Made by a program: the position numbers and the translations under genes | NCBI GenBank assembly: GCA_037039685.1 | Contig: JAWNGF010000007.1 | Coordinates: forward strand, 1,550,001 to 1,614,000 | Length of the DNA stretch: 64,000 nucleotides | Direction of reading: 5' to 3' | From: Ceratobasidium sp. AG-K | Lineage: Eukaryota; Basidiomycota; Agaricomycetes; Cantharellales; Ceratobasidiaceae | In this document: in pieces, positions 11,550-21,899 of the stretch | Numbering within the stretch: position 1 is the first letter of the stretch | Layout: each line of letters opens with the position of its first letter | Notes under the pieces: generated by a model | Database searches by the model: none | Told to the model about the DNA's origin: nothing | What the model saw: only the letters and a program-made list of their open reading frames with translations

Positions 11550-11815
11550 TATACTATCCAGTGTCGCTATGTCCAAAAGATAGAAGGCAACAAAGGGAGC
11601 CAAAACAAGAAAAAGCAAGAGTCCAAGAGAAGCAAGGACAAGACAAAGGAAACATGTTAAGTCCATGGAAAGTGGGAAAAGGAGGAGACATGCCAGGCAG
11701 GCATGTCCCGCAATCATGGCTTACAGAAAGGCAACTAAATGCATCAAGGCAAGAGGAACAAGACCAAACACAAGGTAAACAGACAAGAGGGAGGAGAGGA
11801 AGAAAGGTTGTGACA
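11550..11815 (-). repeat. 5' LTR of Gypsy A1, part 2
   Basis: Continues the LTR after the Tc1-like insertion and ends with GGTTGTGACA. It matches the reverse complement of 18425-18689. The next base (11816) is internal sequence of Gypsy A2, so the junction lacks any flanking host DNA. Confidence 0.85.
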
Positions 11816-14800
11816 GTTGGGAAAAGGCAGCAACTAAGGGGAGCATCAGGCACCCTAAAGTTGGAATTAGATTGTGTAATCTTGGAGAATCGGAAACAGT
11901 CTGTAAACAAAATGTACCTTTGTTCCACCAAATATGCAGACCAACTTTGAGTTCCCACCATGATTGAATGCCTGAAACACCTTATTACCATTGCCATGAT
12001 TGATTCAGGGGCATCAGGAAATTTCATTAATTCTGAATATGTCAAGAAAAACAAAATTCCCACAAAAAAGAAAAAAATAGCAAGACAAGTCCAAGTAATA
12101 GACAGAAGGCCAATAGCAAACAGACTAATCAACAAAGAATGCACTTTCCAAATCATCATGAATGACCACATAGAAGAAATTACATGCAACATAGCACCAT
12201 TAGAATGACACACAGTTGTACTAGGAATTCCTTGGTTGAAAAAATACAACCCAAAAATTGACTGGAGTAAAGGCTCCCTAGAATTTGACTCAGATTATTG
12301 TGCAGCAGAACGCTTATGCAAAGATTGCAATGCCATACAAGGGGGGGTAGTGGGTCAATTGCCAGAAGAATATTTGGAATTCAAAGATGTTTTTGTTGCC
12401 AAAGAAGTGGATAAACTGCCCCTGCATTGGCTGTACAACCTAAAAATTGAATTAGAACCTGGTGCAAAACCCAAGATTGGTGTGGTATACTCCCTCACCA
12501 AAGAAGAAGACCAAATCCTGAAAGCATGGATTGACAAAACTTGGTGAAAGGGTTCATTGTTCCATCCACCTTGGAATGGGCATCACCAGTAATGTTTGTC
12601 AAACGCCATGATATTGATGGAGTTCCCCAACCACCAAGATTGTGCATGGATTATCAATATTAGAATTGCCACACCAGGAAGAATTGCTACCCACTACCTA
12701 GAACTGATGACCTCATTGAATGGGTTAAAGGCGCCAAAATCTTCACTAAACTTGACCTCAAGTCTGGTTACAATCTGGTTAGGGCAGCAGACAAGGACAT
12801 TCACAAAATGGCATTCAGAACCAAATATGAACTATTCAAGACCAGGGTTATGCCGTTTGGCTTCACCAATGCCCCAGCAACATTCCAGAAGATGATGGAC
12901 GCAGAGTTCATGGACATCAAAGGAATCTATGTTAAAATCTACATCAATGATATCCTGATTTTCTCCAAGAGCACTGAGGACCACCCAAATCATGTGAAGG
13001 AAGTACTCCATTGCTAACAACACATTGGTCTCTACTGCTCCCTCAAGAAATGCTCCTTCCATGTGCCAAAGGTTGATTATTTAGGACTAGTCATATCGGG
13101 AGAGGTGGTGGAAATGCAGGAAGAAAAAATCAGCGCAATCAAGAAGTGGCCCACCCCAAAAAATGTCACAGAGGTCCAGACTTTCCTTGGCTTTGCAGAC
13201 TTCTACCAACAGTTTATCCAGAATTACACCCACATTGTGCAACCATTATATGACCTGACCATGAAGACCAAACAATGGGAATGGGGACCGGAAGCAGAAC
13301 TTGCGTTCCAGGGGTTAATCAAAGAATTCATCAGGGCACCCATTCTGTTGCAACCAGACCAAGACAAAGGATTTATCATTGAGTGTGACACATCAGACAA
13401 AGCAACCAGGGCAGTTCTCAGTCAATACAGGTCCAATAACAAGCTTCACCCTGTTGCCTTCATGTCCAAAAGCCTGTCCCCAGCAGAGCGAAATTATGAC
13501 ATTTTTGATAAGGAACTTCTGGCAATCATCAAGGCCTTCAAGGAATGGCGCCATCTCCTAGAGGGAACAGAGATTCCTGTACTGCTCATCACCAATCACA
13601 AGAATCTGGAATATTTCATGACCTCCAAAGTTCTAACAAAACAACAGAATAGATGGGTGGTTTTCCTTTCTGAATTCAATTTCCAGATCAAGTATAGGGC
13701 TGGTGGACTCAATGGCAAGGCAGATGCACTCAGTCAGTGGAGCAACCATGACCTAGAAGGGGGGGTAGTTCCTCAAAAACCCCTACTTTCACTACACATC
13801 TTCATCAACTTGGCAGAAACAGGATCACAAGGCATGGCATCAACTATGGATATTCAGCAGGGAATTAGAGACCAGACACAGAAGGATGACTATGTTACCT
13901 CAATTTGGGCCTACCTTAGCAACCAACCAGAAAAAGCCCCTGCCTTGGTCCAGAAAGAATTCAAAGACTGGAAGATAAGGGGCAACTTACTATACCGCAA
14001 AGGAAGAATCTATGTCCCAAACAATAATGAGACCAAGCGCCAAATCTTAGAACTTCACCACCACAACAAAGCAGTAGGACACATGGGGCAAGCAAAGACG
14101 TTGGAATTGGTCAAACCACAATATTGGTGGCCATCAATGAAAGCATACATCAACAAATATGTGTCATTGTGTGACTTGTGCCAACATTCCAAGCCAATCA
14201 ACCAGCAACCCCTTGGAGAATTGCAACTGCTGGAACTTCCTTCCAAACCCTGGCAGCACATATCTGTCAACATGATTGTCAAACTTCCGCCTTCCAAAGG
14301 TCTAGATTCAATCCTGGTCATTGTTGACACCCTGACCAAAATGGCACACTTCATTCCATGCACTGAGAAGACCACATCCCCCAAGCTTGCAGAGCTGTTC
14401 ATGGAACACTGCTGTAAACAACATGGGACCCCGGAAACAGTAGCATTGGATTGCAGCCCTACCTTTGCATCCAAATTCATGAAAGAACTCTATCAAGCCT
14501 TGAACATTTGGCCCAGACTCTCCACTGCATATCACCCTAAAACTGATGGATGAACAGAGCACATCAATCAAATGGTCAAAGCCTTCATTCAGACATATTG
14601 CTCATTCAGACCACATGATTGGGCATCACTACTACCATTAGCTGAATTTGCATACAACAATTCTTTCCACTCCAGTGTTGGCATGACACCTTTCTTTGCC
14701 AACACAGCTTGCCATCCATTGATTGAAGGAACTCCAGTAGAAGATGGATCAGTGCCAGAGGCTGCAGCCCACACACAACAAATCCAAGACAACCTAGAGG

Positions 14801-15112
14801 AAGCCAGGGCTAGCCTCATCCTGAGCAAGGAATGGGACAAGGATTATGCAGATTGGAAGTGTCGGGAACAGTCCTTCATCATAGGCAATAAAGTTTGGCT
14901 CAGCCACAATCACATCACAACCAATTGACCATCCCTGAAACTCTTGCATAAACAGCTTGGACCATTCACAATTCTGGAAGCAGTAGGAAGGAATGCATAT
15001 CAGCTGGAACTACCACCTTCCATGAGCATGCACCTGGTAGTCAATGTCTTGTGACTGGCCAAGTATGAGGAAGACAAGATCAAGGGTTGCCATGTGGAAC
15101 CACCCCCTCCCA
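11816..15112 (+). pseudogene. pol: Gypsy A2 pol, protease to integrase, broken
   Basis: Protease at 11960-12208 keeps the active-site IDSGASGNFIN. A TGA ends that frame before LGIPWLKKYNPKID, the start of the RT part. The RT box is YINDILIFS, so one of the two catalytic Asp has become Asn. RNase H and integrase are in one long frame (13063-14553): the HHCC region, then SVNMIVKLP (first catalytic Asp changed to Asn), ALDCSPTF (second Asp kept), and a stop at 14551 just before the catalytic Glu (TEHINQ). The rest of integrase runs to 14928 and beyond. It is more intact than A1 in the RNase H/integrase part. Confidence 0.85.
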
Positions 15113-15125
15113 CACTGTGGACCCC
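15113..15125 (+). repeat. Left inverted terminus of CACTA-like element
   Basis: CACTGTGGACCCC; pairs with 17487-17499. Confidence 0.85.
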
Positions 15126-16018
15126 AGACTTCTGGATCGTCCGGGGGTCGGGTCCGGATGGCCCAAAAATCCGGAGGTAAGTCCCGCCAATGTCTTTTGG
15201 CGGACTTCCGGATTCCAGATCCGGACCTCCGGATTGCCAAACTTACTTCCGGATGTGATCGTTACCCTTGGACGGGTGATTGGTGGTCGGTCAGCCACTC
15301 CCGGATTGTCCGGGGGTTTTGAGGGGTGGGGTAGTACGGGGTGTAGATCATTGGTATAAGCATTCCTAGTTGTAATTACATAGCTCCTAATACTAGAAAG
15401 TGTTTTATTAGTAAACCAGCAATCGCATAGCTCAGTCAAATGCAGTAAGACAAAGGTTTACACACCTTGGATTCATTCAGCACCGGGGCTTGATCGATAA
15501 TCCACCATTTAGTTCCATCCCGAACTCGCCTGATTGCACACATGATGTTGCACGTGTTGATCACTTCTCCACTTGAAAGTGGACCTTTGTACGAAGCCAC
15601 TGTGTAGTCGTACAAGGTGCTGACTTCAGTTTGAGCCTCCAAACCAAGGCAAGCAAAAGGGTCTGAGGGTCATTGTTGGGATTGATGGCGGTGTTGGACG
15701 GGATAGGGAGTGCAAAGAGGTGCTGCACTTGTCCATAAAAATATTGTGTGAAAAAGTCGGGGGGTGTATTTGGTAAATGTGCAAGTCAACCGACCTTGAG
15801 CTTGTCCTATAATTATATTAGCATAGTTTGACCATTAGAATCCAACTAACCTAACCAATTTCCTTAGAGGTGACGGTTTCACGTCTTGGCTGTTACCAGC
15901 TTGTTAACATCGCAGCGGACTCTTTGTCTTTCCATTGGTGTAGCAGGGGGTGCATTCAAGGAACAGGTGCGGAAAATTTTCCTCCTGTGGCACGTCGCCA
16001 CTTAAGCGCCGGTGTGTC

Positions 16019-16026
16019 TATATATA
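16019..16026 (+). promoter_or_regulatory. TATA box inside the CACTA-like element
   Basis: TATATATA followed by a pyrimidine-rich leader (16040-16110) and a GTAAGA donor-like site at 16132. It looks like the promoter and 5' UTR of a captured gene. Confidence 0.35.
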
Positions 16027-16131
16027 CAGACCAACTCCCTGCACACATTCCCCTTGCTCCCGACCACCCCCTTCCCCAGTCGACCTCCAAACAACCTCCT
16101 CAGATCGTTTGGGCACCTTAAATAACTCAGG

Positions 16132-16960
16132 GTAAGATCCTCTTCTTGTTCTGAATATCTATTTTTTTTGCTGACACTGAACCACTGTCCACCTGCATAG
16201 CATCTATCTAGCTCTTGCGCGCCACAACACCATTTTCAATTACATTATCTCTCTCTCAGTGAGTATAAAGCTGTAGTATGGGGTATCTAGTGGATTGACA
16301 TGCTCTGACATGCTCATTTGCACTTTTTCCTTAATTATAGCGCATTCATTATGCTGTTGGTCAATCACCCTAACCCTAGTGCCAGATCAAAGTCTGGCGC
16401 CAACAATCAGCGGGGAACACCGGTAAGTGCGATCAAATTTCATTTCCCGACCTTGTGGCTGATCATGATCGGGTCTAGCAACGGTCGAATTCATCAAACA
16501 TAACACCGGTATACTCATTTCAAATGCCAACGGCACCACCAAAAGGCACTGCAAGCTGTCGCCAACAAGGCCACCAAAGTTTCTGCCCTGCTCAACAACC
16601 CGCTGACCTTTGACACCCCACCAAAGAAACAACACAAGAACGCCAAGGCCAACGCAACCACCCTACTGACAACTCGCACGGGCAAAGAGGAGATCATTGA
16701 GTTGGTTGTCAAACAGACCCGGTAAGTGCCCAGTGCTCGTTCTTATAAGTCATCATGACGACTTTAATTTAGCACGAGAGAGCAAGTTGTCCGCTAATCG
16801 CCCAACCGGTCCAGCTCTCAGCCCCCCAAGTGCTTCGTCTGAAAGTTTGTTTCGTTTACTCTTCGCTATTTGGTGAGTTTCGATTTCCCGAGTTTTATCA
16901 TGTGCACACTGAATTCTCTTCAATTCTAGCTTTTTTCATTTCAGTGTAGGTTTATTTGTA
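16132..16960 (+). other. Exon-like captured segments in the CACTA-like element
   Basis: Several stretches are bounded by good splice signals: an acceptor (AATTATAG) at 16340 followed by an ATG and a short frame (MLLVNHPNPSARSKSGANN) up to a GTAAGT donor at 16421; an open stretch at about 16530-16720 (NKATKVSALLNNPLTFDTPP) ending at another GTAAGT donor; a segment from about 16773 to a GTGAGT donor near 16872; and an acceptor (CAATTCTAG) at about 16929. I cannot join these into one certain protein and recognise no domain. This pattern fits capture of pieces of a host gene, or the remains of the element's own spliced gene. Confidence 0.35.
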
Positions 16961-17486
16961 TGTATTTGCCACCCCCAGACGACCTGCAACAACCTCCCCG
17001 ACCAACCGCGCTTTACCCCCGGATTCCCATGGATGCTCCTGATTTTATTTATTTATTTTGTGTAGCTTTGACCAGCCTCTCCTGGCATTTCTTTCGGACT
17101 TTCCCGGACTTCCCTTCGGATTCTCCGTATGTTACCCCCGGACTTGGCCTTCGCCACACTTCTCCTACAGACCCTTTGGACTTTTATTTCAAACCATCCG
17201 CATGTATCGATCGGATTCCACTAGTGTGTAATTAAATCAATAATTATATTAAAATCTTTGTACATTAATCCGCGAGTGACTTGAGGACAATCCGGGAGGT
17301 CTGCAAATGCATACGAGGAACAAAAGCCCGGACAGTCCGGACCTCCAGACCGTCCGAGGGTCCGGATTTTGCCGCCAATCCGGACCTAAAGTCCCTATGC
17401 CCGTCCTAGTGCACCAGACCGGACCTTACCCCGGACGCTCCGGAAGTCGTACACGGATTTCCTGCTTCCGGATCGTTCGGAAGTGG

Positions 17487-17499
17487 GGGGTCCACAGTG
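17487..17499 (-). repeat. Right inverted terminus of CACTA-like element
   Basis: GGGGTCCACAGTG, the exact inverse of the left end, followed by the duplicated CCA. Confidence 0.85.
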
Positions 17500-18275
17500 C
17501 CATAGAAACACCTGAAGGAGAAGAGGAATATGAGGTTGAAAAGATACAGAGCTCCAGGCTCAAGAAGGGAGTTTTGGAATACTTTGTCAAATGGAAGGGG
17601 TATACAATGGAACATGACTCCTGGGAGCCCCTGGAGAACCTTGGCAATGCAGCAGAACTTGTTAAGGAGTTCCACTTGGAACACCCTGAAGCCATCAAGG
17701 AAGTTTCTAAGGTAACCAGGAAGCATTGCTATGAGGAAACAAAGGATGATTTGGTGGCCAAAGAGAAAGAAGAACAGCCCACTTGGTGCTCAAAATGTAT
17801 AAAAGAGGCTGCTGGGATCCAAGTCCCCCATCCAAAAGTTTTTACTTTCCTTCCTCCTACACTAAACCCACCTCCTACTCCTGTTTTGTTCACTGCGCAA
17901 TGTCCGCCTCTACCCTTGCCTCCAACACCTGCATGGTCCACATCTACCAGGACCTCTACACATGCTTGGCCTCCTTCAAGCAAATGCTTGAAGTCATCCC
18001 CCCTTCCAGGAACAGCCAGTACTGGCACTCTGGGTTACTGCAGGCATTTTACTTCATCATTGGGGCCTGCTCATGTCACTGCTGTCCCCCTTGCTCCTTT
18101 GTTGGCCACCCCCTTGTCAGGTGGAACAACTGGATTGCCCACAAGGCCCAGGACATTTATGATGCCTGGGAAATCATGGACGCCTCAAGGCGTTCCAGGC
18201 TGGGTCTCCAAGACCCCTTCCAGGTCAATGACCTCACCAAGGGCCCTGGGTGCCAAGAGCCCATCATTGACTTGA
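17500..18275 (+). pseudogene. pol: Gypsy A2 pol C-terminus with chromodomain
   Basis: After the CACTA-like insertion the pol frame resumes with ETPEGEEEYEVEKI and a chromodomain (EYFVKWKGYTMEHDSWEPLE), the histone-mark reader that guides integration in chromoviruses. The frame stays open about 190 codons past the chromodomain in a Pro/Thr-rich tail. From 17900 this tail overlaps ORF3, which uses another frame. The tail may be true coding sequence or only passively open. Confidence 0.7.
17798..17805 (+). promoter_or_regulatory. TATA box before A2 ORF3, inside pol
   Basis: TATAAAAG, 102 nt before the ORF3 ATG at 17900; same spacing as in A1 and B1. Confidence 0.45.
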
Positions 18276-18400
18276 TGGATGACAACAAGGAGGATGTCTG
18301 GGGAGGTACTGGGACAGGGGAAGACCCATTGGTGTTAAACAACAAGGAGGAGTTCATTTTGGTTAGTTGCAGGTCATTGGTTTTGTCTTTTGTAGAGTGA
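17900..18400 (+). CDS. Gypsy A2 ORF3, accessory protein of unknown function
   Basis: An intact 166-codon frame from MSASTLASNTCMVHIYQDL to a stop 24 bp before the 3' LTR. It overlaps the pol tail in another frame. Visible features are a Cys-rich middle (YFIIGACSCHCCPPC), many Trp, and an acidic end (IIDLMDDNKED). There is no signal peptide or membrane segment typical of an envelope protein. The start was chosen because A1 has the same ATG and because a TATA box lies 102 nt upstream. The acidic end resembles the NPIDLTIEED end of ORF3 in family B, hinting at common origin; that similarity is short. Confidence 0.5.
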   Translation: MSASTLASNTCMVHIYQDLYTCLASFKQMLEVIPPSRNSQYWHSGLLQAFYFIIGACSCHCCPPCSFVGHPLVRWNNWIAHKAQDIYDAWEIMDASRRSRLGLQDPFQVNDLTKGPGCQEPIIDLMDDNKEDVWGGTGTGEDPLVLNNKEEFILVSCRSLVLSFVE

Positions 18401-18424
18401 GCCCAAGCCTAGAAGGGGGGGTAG

Positions 18425-18871
18425 TGTCACAACCTCTTCTTCTCTCTTTCTCTTTCATCCATATACCTTGTGTGTGGTCTTGTTCTGCTTGCTGTGGTGC
18501 ATTTAGTTGCCCCTCTGTACACCATGTTCTGGGACATGCCTGCCTGGCCTGTTCACTTGTCTCCTTGGTGTCCATGGATTTGTCTTGTTTCCTTTGTCTT
18601 GTCCTTGCTTCTTTTGGACTCTTGCCTTTTCTCGTTTTGATTTTCCTTTGTTGCTTGCTCTCTATTGTACATAGCCACAGTAGTTAGCATATATACCAGT
18701 GACACAGGTCTTGTCTCAACAAGACTTGTTCCCTTGTTGTTTTCCCCAATCACTTGTTGTGTGACTCACTTAGGCCTTAGTGCCATACATTTGACCTTTG
18801 TTGTTGTCCCAACCCCCAGCCTCACCACCTGTGGAGTCTTGGCCTCCAGGGTTTGGTTAAGGGTTGTGACA
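18425..18871 (+). repeat. 3' LTR of Gypsy A2
   Basis: 447 bp, TGTCACAACC to GGTTGTGACA, directly after a polypurine tract. It contains a TATATA box at 18690-18695 and, 32 nt further, AGACTTGTTC, the presumed transcript start that pairs with the primer-binding site. Confidence 0.88.
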
Positions 18872-19476
18872 CAAAGGTTCCACATCCTCTATGTCTAGCA
18901 GTCTGTAGCAGTAACCACTGCACTATAGCACTATATAGCACTATGTAGCCAAGTATCTGGAAACCTGTCATTTGCTACATAGTGATATGTATACTATCTA
19001 TGAACTGTAGCCCATGTAGCATGCTAACTTTACTCAAATTATCATATCAATGTATAGTGCTATGGATCTGATATGTAGCAGATTCCTCCAAAATATAGCA
19101 ATATGTATCAACATGTAGTTGCATGTAGTTGCATGTAGTTGTATGTAGTGGCATGTAGCTGAGATGTAGAAGATCCCAAATTTCTGATTGGGCAATTGAC
19201 TTTGGACATTGTGGCCATGCACTTACCATATAAGGCAATTCATTTGGCCAAAATAGGCTAAAGTCATTATCATATTTGGGATAATTTATCATGATTAATT
19301 TTGAAATTCACCACATTGGGAACCATTGGAAATTCCTGTTTGGGATGCTAATCACACCTGATTTGGAATTCAGGTAAGTTCAAACCCCAAGTGCCACTTG
19401 GCCTCTTGAACCTCCTTTTCCCCCTCCATCCTACCCCCCCACAGCACCCCCATGTCACACTCAGGGGTATTCTATA

Positions 19477-19973
19477 TGTTGTGACCCAAGGCCCCTCCAA
19501 TGGACTTGGACTCCTGTTTGTTTGTCTTGTGTCTCCTTTCTTGGTTTCTCCTTTGTGCATGCTTCCTTTGTTGCTTGTTTCCTTTGTTTGTGTGCAGCCT
19601 TAGGCTGCTTCCTTTCTCTTTTGTCTTGCAACTTCCTTTCTTGGCAAGTCATGTTCCTTTATAGGACATGACTCATAGAGCTTTCTGATTGGTTAGTTTG
19701 TATGACTTGTTTCTTGGCATGAGTATGACTCATGCCTTTTCTGAACTTATAATGAGGCAACAACAAGCATGGTATCCCCATCTTGTTTTCCCTTGTCATT
19801 TCCCCCACAAACAGTCTGTCCCTGGGTTTCCCTCAGGGTTACCTTGGATCCTCAGGCCTTAGTGCTGTTCACAGTCTACACTTCACAGCTCTTTGGGTGC
19901 CAAAGTCCCTCTATGTTTTGACTTGGGCACATACAGTTACAGTTGGCAACCATCATAGTGTTGGGTAGTGACT
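19477..19973 (+). repeat. 5' LTR of Gypsy C
   Basis: Matches the terminal piece at 30705-30835 over its last ~130 bp. A TATAATG box is at 19748 and ATCTTGTTTT lies 32 nt downstream. The AAACCAAGAT stretch at 19978-19987 is complementary to that start with one mismatch and is the likely primer-binding site. The exact inner end is blurred by mutations. Confidence 0.65.
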
Positions 19974-20289
19974 GTTCAAACCAAGATTCTTTGCACAAGG
20001 AAACAATCAATAGTCATCATGGAGCCCTCAAATGTCTTGTGGCAACTTGGGCAACCATTAGTTTTTGCATTCCCATGCACTCAGACACCACACCAGAGTT
20101 TTTAACCTTATTTTTTCGGCAATCAATATCTACTTGACGTCAGGTTCATTCAAAGAATAGTACTACAAAGGTGAATCCAGGGCTTCACAAGAATCAAGAA
20201 GGAATCCACCCCAAATGGCTCAGCCCAAAGAAGGTTGCACCAACCACTTAAGACCAAGAGAATGAACTACAAGACCTGATCCAACAGCA

Positions 20290-21866
20290 ATTCCAGCCAT
20301 GGGATCAATAAACCTTCCTGAACTCACAATGGCAGATCTGGAGGGATCTGGACCAGGACAGATAATAGACAAGACACTAGCACAGGTTGTAGGCATCACA
20401 GTAGTCCAGGGAACTGTCACAACCTTAGATCAGATGCAAGAAGTCTGCAACAACACAATGGCTCAACTAGTACACATACTTGATGCCTCTTCCCTTCAAA
20501 TATGATGTGACATGAGGGAAACAGGAGAGGACATTCAAAACCTACAAACAGGGGTGTATTGCCTTCAAGAAATTGGAGCCACAGAAAGTGACATCTGTGC
20601 ACAAAACAAAGGGATAGAACAAATCCTTAATGTTGTAAGTGGCATTGCAGGGATACTAGAACCAAAGGAGAAGGAACACATTGAACCAGGGATACTTGGC
20701 AAAGAATCTGCAACCCCTAGAACCTCCAGGTTTACAGCACCCCCCCCCCCCCAGAAACTCCAAGAAAGACAACAACTTTCCCCCTTGAAGAATACCAGTA
20801 CCTAGAATTGGACCAAGAAAGTGTCAGGACAGGAGAAGTGGGGTCTGGAGGATCAACAAGGACAATTAGGTGAAAGAGACAAACCCCTGCAAAGGAAGAA
20901 GAAGAGAAGAAACCCAACACCACTTGCAGCAAATATTTCAGCATCTATGCAGACATAGGAGATGATGTCACAGAAAGCAAGGATTGATCAACAATTGTCA
21001 AAAAACCAGAAGCATACAATGGAAAGAGAGGGACAGAAGCTGATTGTTTCATCTCATTGATGGAAACATACTTCAACATCCATGGGAAGGTCTTCAATAA
21101 TGATCAGAAGAAGATTACTACCTTCCTCAGTAACATGTAACACAAAGAAGCAAAAGCATGGGCATTCAATCACCTTGAAAGGATCAACAAAAACCATGCC
21201 TACACCAGCGTTACAGATGCAATCTATACTTGGTCAAATATGAAAGAAGAGTTCCTTCTCAACTTCAGCAATCCAATGGCAAAGGAGCAGGCCTCCAGGA
21301 AGCTCATGACAATCCAAATGAAGGGACATATCAACACCACCCTTACTTCCTACATCACAGAATTCAGAAGTCATAAAGCCCTTACCAACCTTGGAGATGT
21401 GGCATACTAAGAAGCCTTCAAATGAGGGCTAGCCCCAGAATTACTAGCAGAACTAGATGCCCTATCCCTGATGAGTAACAATTTGGGAAACCTTAACTTT
21501 GAGGGACTTGTAACAGCAACCATCAAAATGGATCAAATCCTAAAAGCAAAACAAGGGTACCAGAACACATACATCAGAGGATATGGCAGTCAAGGAGGCA
21601 ACCAAGGTGGACAAAGCAATAAAGGGCAAACTAGTCAAAGTAGAAGAACTCAAGGCAAAAAAACGAAATTAGTTCCTGAAGGAACAAAGAAGCATTGTTG
21701 CCAAGAAGGCGCCTGCATCAAATGCAGATCAAAGGACCACTGTGTGCAACAAGGCAAAAATGGATGGAAGGACCAAGACATCTCATCAAGTATAGGGAAG
21801 GAGAAGGCCAAGGCAGGAGACCTGGAAGAAACTAGTGACAGCAAAAAGGAGTTGGGAAAAGCCTAG
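20290..21866 (+). pseudogene. gag: Gypsy C gag, decayed
   Basis: Pieces in several frames. A coiled N-terminal part lies at 20299-20700 (QVVGITVVQGTVTTLDQM). The gag core lies at about 21000-21470 (AYNGKRGTEADCFISLMETY; EEFLLNFSNPMAKEQ; TSYITEFRSH). A basic nucleocapsid part at 21471-21866 includes a ruined zinc knuckle (CIKCRSKDHC). Stops occur within the core (for example after TTFLSNM and after LGDVAY). A poly-C run at about 20742 marks one probable frameshift. Confidence 0.7.
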
Positions 21867-21899
21867 GGTGCTCTGTCTCCATGTCAGATGCTACCCAGA

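Larger units (their letters stand above)
3852..11815 (-). mobile_element. Ty3/Gypsy chromodomain retrotransposon A1, 3'-truncated, 5' LTR split by Tc1
   Basis: A minus-strand LTR element. From right to left: 5' LTR (11815-11550 and 9961-9782, split by a Tc1-like insertion), a primer-binding site at 9769-9778, gag, protease, reverse transcriptase, RNase H, integrase, chromodomain, then the start of ORF3. Homology to sister copy A2 stops abruptly at about 3852, so roughly 340 bp of ORF3 end and the whole 3' LTR are missing. Several stops and frameshifts make it non-autonomous. Its outer LTR end (11815) abuts the inside of A2, so A1 probably inserted into A2 or they were joined by rearrangement. 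Confidence 0.85.
15113..17499. mobile_element. CACTA (EnSpm)-like non-autonomous transposon inside Gypsy A2 pol
   Basis: A 2387-bp insertion with perfect 13-bp inverted ends CACTGTGGACCCC and a 3-bp duplication CCA (15110-15112 and 17500-17502). Copy A1 gives the empty site (CTCCCATAG), which proves the limits. Both ends are crowded with TCCGGA/GTCCGG motifs in both orientations (15130-15260 and 17280-17490), like the subterminal repeats of CACTA elements. No transposase is seen. The body carries a TATA box, a CT-rich leader and several intron/exon-like borders. It is CpG-rich inside CpG-poor surroundings, which suggests late arrival. Another 3-bp-duplication superfamily (PIF/Harbinger) is possible, but the CACTG end fits CACTA better. 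Confidence 0.75.
11816..18871 (+). mobile_element. Ty3/Gypsy chromodomain retrotransposon A2, 5'-truncated
   Basis: Plus-strand sister of A1. It starts in the middle of the gag/protease region (equivalent to about 7735 of A1), so its 5' LTR and almost all of gag are absent. It continues through pol, is interrupted by a CACTA-like element at 15113-17499, resumes with chromodomain and ORF3, then a polypurine tract (AGAAGGGGGGGTAG) and a complete 3' LTR. Several stops mark it as dead. Confidence 0.88.
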
